From Neisseriales bacterium (GTDB lineage: Bacteria > Pseudomonadota > Gammaproteobacteria > Burkholderiales > UBA11063), in contig DPRZ01000042.1 of the NCBI GenBank assembly GCA_003538525.1, forward strand, positions 1 through 10,852: DNA of 10,852 nt, written 5' to 3'. Every line of letters starts with the position of its first letter. The first letter of the stretch is position 1. This document shows positions 6,459 to 10,852 of the stretch, piece after piece. Below the pieces are notes generated by a model that ran no database searches, had not been told where the DNA came from, and saw only the letters and a program-made list of their open reading frames with translations. A program made the position numbers and the translations under genes.

Positions 6459-7937
6459 ATGAATAAATTTAAATTGATTATTTTAATGCTGCCTGCCTGC
6501 CTGATCGTTGCGTGTAGTAGTAGCTCACTTGGGTATAACTCACGAGGTCACGTGTTAAATGCGCTAAGCACTGATAATAATTTATTGCTCCAGCCAAGTC
6601 ATATTGAATCAGCAAACGCTCAACAAGTTATTGAAATTAATCAATTAAAAAATAGCATTTATGGACTTTTCTTTAAACAAGGGATTTTTGCTGGTCAAGA
6701 TAATTTAGGTTCGCCAGATTTTAAATATCAGCGTTGGCAAGTTCCGTTGGTAATTGGAAGCATGATTGATGTGAACCGTAATTATTTGGGACAATTTCAT
6801 GATTTCTTGCCTAATTTAGCTATTCAGAGTGGCTCTAAATATCCTGACTATCAAAGTTTTTTGGATGCGGTGTATCGGGTTAATAATTGGGATACGTTCC
6901 CACCTAATGAGCAAAAATCGCTTTGTCAGAGTACCGTGCATTGTTTATATATTGATGATCGACTATGGTGGGTAAATGCTTTCCTTAGTTATGCCGAGGG
7001 ATTATTGGTGAGTAATCCAGAAGATCCCAATTTAACCAAAATGCTCGATTATGCGTATAAAATATTCGTTGATGGAATTACACGCGATGACTATATCAAC
7101 GAAATTGCGACTCCAGGTGCGAAAAGTGTCATGTGGTTTAGTGGCGTTGGTCAAGCCGCGGAGTATAAATCAACTATTTCAAATTCGCTCTATGTCACCG
7201 CTGGTGCGCGGTTAGCGAAGTTAATTAAATTTAAGTATGGTGAAGATGATCCACAATACGATTATACACGAGTACTAAGGGATACTCAATCGGTTGCAGA
7301 TGGTTATTTTTTAGCTTACTTTGATAAGTTAAATTCAGATGGTTTATTAATGGATGGCGTAATTACGCGCGATTTGGATGTGAGCAATAAAGACTCAAAT
7401 GGTAAAGTTGTAAATCAAATCTTCACTTATAATCAAGGTGTAGTTTTGCCTGGGATGGCAATTTTAGCACAGCTAACAGGAAAGACCAAGTATCTTAAAT
7501 TTGCCAAGAAATTGGTGGTGGCAAGTTATGCTTTAAGCTTGCAACATGCTGGCTTTTGGGATGATTATGGCTACCTGCAAGCAAATGGTTGGTTTGCAGA
7601 CGGCGATGGAATTGCCTTTCGTTTGGCTTATTGGCAATATTTTAGTTTGTTTTTGGAAAATTATAATTTGACCTCAGATCTTAAATTTCGTCAATTAATT
7701 GAAGATTTTGTGGCAAATAATGCACAACAAGTAGTAGTTCGTCCAGTTAATTTAACTAATTATGGCATGTCAGCTTATTTAAAAACTGCAATGACTCCAA
7801 ATCATAATAACTTTACAAATTTACCAAGTGGAAAATCATACACTAGTTATCCTGATGGTTATTCTGTGCCAGGAACTGCGGCGGCTTTAGAATTGTTAGT
7901 GCTGCAACAGCGTTTGCAAAATTTTAGCTTACAATAA
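6459..7937 (+). CDS. Lipoprotein with GH76-like glycoside hydrolase domain
   Basis: I start the gene at the ATG at 6459 (492 residues). An in-frame TTG at 6441 would add six residues ahead of the signal peptide, and GGAG (6445-6448) is well placed for the ATG. The N-terminus is a lipoprotein signal, MNKFKLIILMLPACLIVAC, with lipobox IVAC and lipidated Cys19. The next residues are serines, with no Asp at +2, which under the E. coli rule favours outer-membrane sorting. The rest resembles family GH76, (alpha/alpha)6-barrel enzymes that include endo-alpha-1,6-mannanases. Supporting blocks are an adjacent Asp pair followed by WW (DD at 166-167, matching the GH76 catalytic pair), EYKSTISNSLYVTAGARLA (about 235-253), TYNQGVVLPG (323-332) followed by LTGKTKYLKFA, and a late DGDGIAFRLAYW. 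The likely role is cleavage of an alpha-mannan-like glycan at the cell surface, but the substrate is inferred from the family only. The gene is single. Confidence 0.78.
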   Translation: MNKFKLIILMLPACLIVACSSSSLGYNSRGHVLNALSTDNNLLLQPSHIESANAQQVIEINQLKNSIYGLFFKQGIFAGQDNLGSPDFKYQRWQVPLVIGSMIDVNRNYLGQFHDFLPNLAIQSGSKYPDYQSFLDAVYRVNNWDTFPPNEQKSLCQSTVHCLYIDDRLWWVNAFLSYAEGLLVSNPEDPNLTKMLDYAYKIFVDGITRDDYINEIATPGAKSVMWFSGVGQAAEYKSTISNSLYVTAGARLAKLIKFKYGEDDPQYDYTRVLRDTQSVADGYFLAYFDKLNSDGLLMDGVITRDLDVSNKDSNGKVVNQIFTYNQGVVLPGMAILAQLTGKTKYLKFAKKLVVASYALSLQHAGFWDDYGYLQANGWFADGDGIAFRLAYWQYFSLFLENYNLTSDLKFRQLIEDFVANNAQQVVVRPVNLTNYGMSAYLKTAMTPNHNNFTNLPSGKSYTSYPDGYSVPGTAAALELLVLQQRLQNFSLQ

Positions 7938-7973
7938 AAAAATAAAGATTTATCCTGTTTAGTGTGGGTAATC
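7931..7973 (-). terminator. Candidate terminator of the TolB-like gene
   Basis: On the minus strand GATTACCC (7973-7966) can pair with GGAT-AATC (7955-7947), with one bulged base and a G-T wobble, around a 10-base loop. A T-rich tail (complement of 7931-7946) follows. It lies about 90 bases beyond the TolB-like stop and its tail overlaps the last codons of the lipoprotein gene. In the plus direction no T-run follows the hairpin. Confidence 0.4.
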
Positions 7974-8062
7974 TCAAAAATTGTGTCCCCATAGTTTACT
8001 AAATTAGTTTGATAGCTTGTGCTAAATTTAGGTTGATAAACATTAAAATTTTTAGATAATGG

Positions 8063-9175
8063 CTATTTTGACAACTTAACATCAAAAAATTCTCTAGCTC
8101 TTAAATTAGCCATCGGCGCAGTATTGTTATAATTTGAATTATATATAACAACTTGATTATTTTTAATATATGCGATTGTAGTATTATCTGCTGCAAAACT
8201 TCCTGACAATATTTTACCTGAGTCAATTTTGCGGGTTACTTCAGTTTTTAGATTGTAATACATCAGATCATATTGACCGCGACTACCATGAATATATAAT
8301 ATTTTTGAACCATCGCCTGAGATTCGTCCAGTGGTATTATTTAGTCCGATTGATATTTGTTTGGCTTGAGCAGTATTTTTTGATTTAAGATATATTTGAG
8401 GTTTAGAGTTTTTGTTGGATGTAAAGATTAAATTTCCATTGCCAATATCTGCTTCGGTATCGATTGAATCTGTGCTTACAAGTGGGAGTGCCGTTTTTTG
8501 GGCTGTGTAATTGTGCAAATCTATTTGATAAATATGTGTTCCATAGTCTTTACTCAATGAAACTAATAATGAATTACCATCAAACGCAGGTGATGAGTTC
8601 GAACCATCGAAATTTGCAACAATATAACGTTGAGCTGTGTAAACATTTTGAACATAAATAATTGGTTTTCCATTTTCATAAGAGACGTAAGCGAGGCTAG
8701 TGTTTGATGCGTTCCAAGATAGCGATGTAATTGGCGCCTTACTACTCACGATGGTTTGAATATTTTGTCCCGAAAAATTGCTGATAAGGACTTTGTATTT
8801 TCTGTCATTATCGAATATAGCTAAAGCTATTTTGGCTGAAAATAGTTGTTGCCGAGCTGCGTTATCAGTTGAACATTGAGCAGGAGATTTAGCTATTGGT
8901 TGCTGTTGAGCTAAGAATACATGGCTTAGATTTAGGGCTAAAGTAGAATATGAATTCATCAAGGTCGTTAGATTATAATTGTTAGTAGTTGCTGTGATTT
9001 TCTGGGATACTTTAATGTTGCGATCGTTATGGCAAATATTGGTGGTTAATAATTTATATAAATCTATATTTTTCTGTGATTGTGAATTCAGACGGTTATT
9101 AATACTATGATACGGAAATAAGTTAACCGCAAGACCGGATTTAATTAATATCGCAAATATGAATATTTTTTTCAT
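8063..9175 (-). CDS. Exported TolB-like beta-propeller protein, divergent
   Basis: The 370-residue protein has a signal peptide (MKKIFIFAILIKSGLA, likely cut near residue 16). Its C-terminal two thirds (about 115-370) align by eye with the TolB propeller: APITSLSWNASNTSLAYVS (148-166), then ENGKPIIYVQNV, NFDGSNSSPAF (188-198), SLSKDYGTHIYQIDL, NLIFTSNKNSKPQIY and ISGDGSKILYIHG. In TolB each blade carries an SPDG turn. Here these have become NASN, FDGN, IGNG, SGDG and AADN, so only one is close. The N-terminal D1 domain of TolB is not recognisable in residues 20-115, and the protein is shorter than the usual 430. No tolQRA or pal lies nearby. It is therefore probably a periplasmic TolB paralogue with a different partner, not the Tol-Pal component itself. 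The ribosome site is poor. A minus-strand IS element lies upstream. Confidence 0.75.
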   Translation of the reverse strand: MKKIFIFAILIKSGLAVNLFPYHSINNRLNSQSQKNIDLYKLLTTNICHNDRNIKVSQKITATTNNYNLTTLMNSYSTLALNLSHVFLAQQQPIAKSPAQCSTDNAARQQLFSAKIALAIFDNDRKYKVLISNFSGQNIQTIVSSKAPITSLSWNASNTSLAYVSYENGKPIIYVQNVYTAQRYIVANFDGSNSSPAFDGNSLLVSLSKDYGTHIYQIDLHNYTAQKTALPLVSTDSIDTEADIGNGNLIFTSNKNSKPQIYLKSKNTAQAKQISIGLNNTTGRISGDGSKILYIHGSRGQYDLMYYNLKTEVTRKIDSGKILSGSFAADNTTIAYIKNNQVVIYNSNYNNTAPMANLRAREFFDVKLSK

Positions 9176-9390
9176 CGCTATGATCTACAGATATACCTTT
9201 CGGATTGGTTCTAGAAGTTGAGTGTTATTGTTATCAAGTTAATTCACATTAGCAATTGATGAATTTAAATCATGTAATTAATTCAGTTTATGATTATAAG
9301 ATTAAATTTACTAGAGCTGCGTTTTATCGATTTATGAAGTTTGGTTTATCTAACGGCTTATTTTGCGATGTAGAGTAAATTAGCGAGTTG
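9176..9390. other. AT-rich gap between the TolB-like gene and the insertion sequence
   Basis: The gap should contain the promoter of the TolB-like gene, which reads to the left. I cannot place a good -35/-10 pair. A 39-codon open frame on the plus strand (9259-9378) has no ribosome site and no recognised product. Confidence 0.5.
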
Positions 9391-9411
9391 ATGCTAAATA
9401 ACCCACAATAT
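9391..9411 (+). repeat. Candidate left terminal inverted repeat of the IS
   Basis: It begins ATGCT and ends CAATAT, and both blocks recur inverted at 10774-10794. The middle is poorly matched (14 of 21 overall), below what a fresh IS usually shows, so this may be chance in AT-rich DNA. Confidence 0.3.
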
Positions 9412-9434
9412 TTACCAGCCGGATTTTCTAGCTA

Positions 9435-10757
9435 TTATTCTTTCTGGATATTTTGCAAAAATAAGCAATAAATAATGAAGTAAAAAATAACCCTTAGGAT
9501 CATCCTTAGGTTATAGGCAACAGCTGCCAAGGTAGCATTCAGTTTATCACCAATGCTGCCCTTTAAGCGATTCAAATCCATCCTACATTTTGACTTCATT
9601 AGCCCAATTGTTGGTTCAATCTTACTTCGTTGCTTTAGTTTCTTTTTCTCTGAGGGACTTAAATTTCTATCGCCCGAGAGCATAACCTTTATTTCTGGAT
9701 GTGCTTTCTTACAACCTCGGTAACCTTTGTCTAAAACAACCGTTGTGATATTTTCTCCAGTGTTTAGTTCAGTTTGAATTAAAAGATCACTTAAAGTTTT
9801 ACCATCATAAGGATTACCGCTAAATGAATCTACTGCTAGAATAAAGCTATTTTTAATTGTACTCACAATTCCAACCTTACTACCAAATTCATATTTCTTA
9901 TGTGCTTTGCCTTTAGCAATGCAGCTCACCTCTGGTTCATGGATTGAGTAGATTTTATCTTTACTATCACGCTTTTGTTCAAAGACTTGCTTAGCTACTA
10001 TTATTTTGTCTTTAAATTGCTGGAGTAAGCCTTGCGATACATTCTTCAAATTCTCAATCTGGCGCTCAGATTCACGAATCACCCGACCAAGTAAGGTACG
10101 TAGACGCTTAGTTTCTCGCTTGGCTTGAGCTGGTTTTCTTGCATGTGATAATCGTGCCGCATTGTTTTTTAGTCTCGGAGCTGTGCGCTTGTAGGTTTGA
10201 CGAAACTTAACTCCACAAGCTAAACCAAGCTCAACAACTTGTTCTAAAGCTTTGCAAAGTAATTTACCATCAGTTGGGTAAGTGATGTTTTTCTCCTGTA
10301 CCGTGGTATCAGAAATTACTTCGCTAAGCTCCTTTGGGCTAATCACTTCCTCCGCTAATCCCAAAGCTATTGTTTCCACTAAAATCTGCTGAAAGATTTC
10401 ATTACCAAGGCGTTTACGCCAATTGGTCAGACTTTCACTGGTCAAGCCAATTTTATGTTCAAAATACTTATTACCACAAAAATATTGAAAGTATGGATTC
10501 TCAATAAACTTAGCACAGACCTCTTCATCAGATAAATCATTCATTTGCTTGAGTAACAATAAACCTACTACCATCCTGCTCGGTAATGCAGTTCGTCCAT
10601 TATTTTTGCAAAACTTTGCACTACACAATTCATCAATTTTAGTCCAGTTAAATTTATCTGCTAATTGAACCAAACTATGCTTCATATCCAATAAATGGAT
10701 TAATTGAATCTTTAATAATTCTGGTTGAAATTTATCTTCTATTTTACGTGGTTTCAT
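9435..10757 (-). CDS. IS5-family DDE transposase
   Basis: The 440-residue protein appears complete. The N-terminal region (about 1-130) contains LPSRMVVGLLLLKQMNDLSDEEV and LTNWRKRLG, the DUF772-type segment typical of this group. The catalytic triad can be placed: Asp150 in SDTTVQEKNITYPTD, Asp343 in VLDKGYRG and Glu381 in SKIEPTIGLMKSKCRM, the last with the family's Arg-x3-Glu-x6-Lys spacing (R377, E381, K388). Between the first two acidic residues, at about 200-265, lies a Lys/Arg-rich, probably helical insertion. No frameshift or stop interrupts it, so the element may still be mobile. Its ribosome binding site is weak, as is usual for transposase genes. It reads leftward, toward the TolB-like gene. 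Confidence 0.93.
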   Translation of the reverse strand: MKPRKIEDKFQPELLKIQLIHLLDMKHSLVQLADKFNWTKIDELCSAKFCKNNGRTALPSRMVVGLLLLKQMNDLSDEEVCAKFIENPYFQYFCGNKYFEHKIGLTSESLTNWRKRLGNEIFQQILVETIALGLAEEVISPKELSEVISDTTVQEKNITYPTDGKLLCKALEQVVELGLACGVKFRQTYKRTAPRLKNNAARLSHARKPAQAKRETKRLRTLLGRVIRESERQIENLKNVSQGLLQQFKDKIIVAKQVFEQKRDSKDKIYSIHEPEVSCIAKGKAHKKYEFGSKVGIVSTIKNSFILAVDSFSGNPYDGKTLSDLLIQTELNTGENITTVVLDKGYRGCKKAHPEIKVMLSGDRNLSPSEKKKLKQRSKIEPTIGLMKSKCRMDLNRLKGSIGDKLNATLAAVAYNLRMILRVIFYFIIYCLFLQNIQKE

Positions 10758-10773
10758 GCTTTTTTGCTCACTG

Positions 10774-10794
10774 ATATTGCAAGGTTTAAAGCAT
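10774..10794 (-). repeat. Candidate right terminal inverted repeat of the IS
   Basis: This is the partner of the left repeat, 17 bases upstream of the transposase start codon. A second ATGCTA block on the minus strand near 10832-10837 is a competing right end, so the boundary is not settled. Confidence 0.3.
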
Positions 10795-10852
10795 TATTTT
10801 ACCATTTTTAGTAGTATTCTGCATGTTAAAATAGCATATTATTCAATTATAT

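Larger units (their letters stand above)
9391..10794 (-). mobile_element. IS5-type insertion sequence, ends uncertain
   Basis: A single intact transposase gene fills the element, as in IS5-family insertion sequences. The outer limits given are those of a weak inverted repeat pair, 9391-9411 and 10774-10794, with 14 of 21 positions matching without gaps. I see no matching target duplication outside them, so the true right end may lie a little further right or beyond the window. Total size would be about 1.4 kb, normal for the family. Confidence 0.6.

Noticed and set aside
9088..9097. TTCAGACGGT, one base off the reverse complement of the Neisseria DNA uptake sequence
   Set aside because: It is a single copy inside a coding region and has a mismatch. 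Real uptake sequences are frequent and usually exact, and I saw no others in the window.
9259..9378. 39-codon open frame on the plus strand before the IS
   Set aside because: No ribosome binding site, no recognised product, and short enough to occur by chance in AT-rich DNA.

Overview
The window is AT-rich proteobacterial chromosome with ordinary metabolic and envelope genes on the left and centre and an insertion sequence at the right edge. The malate dehydrogenase is of the type 2 form common in Betaproteobacteria, down to its N-terminus. With the low GC, this suggests a low-GC betaproteobacterium (for example a Neisseriales relative). A gammaproteobacterium is not excluded, and there is no rRNA or other firm marker here.

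Layout. On the minus strand at the left are acetate kinase (ackA, cut by the window edge) and, upstream of it, a PlsC-family acyltransferase, separated by a hairpin terminator and a promoter-like segment that contains an exact 10-bp tandem repeat. Next comes a plus-strand YjjW-type glycyl-radical-enzyme activase without its usual partner enzyme, then a small secreted protein of unknown function with four cysteines. A perfect 32-bp palindrome, very probably a two-way terminator, separates that gene from the convergent mdh. Divergent from mdh are two adjacent genes for prolipoprotein diacylglyceryl transferase (lgt). Both are full length and keep the catalytic residues. They end at a strong terminator, followed by a lipoprotein with a GH76-like glycoside hydrolase domain. 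Convergent to it is an exported TolB-like beta-propeller with degraded repeat motifs, and the window closes with an apparently intact IS5-type transposase.

How the genes fit together. AckA and Mdh belong to central carbon metabolism. PlsC and Lgt both handle phospholipid: PlsC makes or remodels it, and Lgt takes diacylglyceryl from phosphatidylglycerol to modify lipoproteins. The GH76-like protein carries a lipobox and so would itself be an Lgt substrate. The most unusual points are the tandem lgt pair, the orphan YjjW activase, the stand-alone TolB-like protein and the GH76-like lipoprotein. I see no CRISPR array, phage module, toxin-antitoxin pair or rRNA/tRNA gene, and no clearly new multi-gene system.
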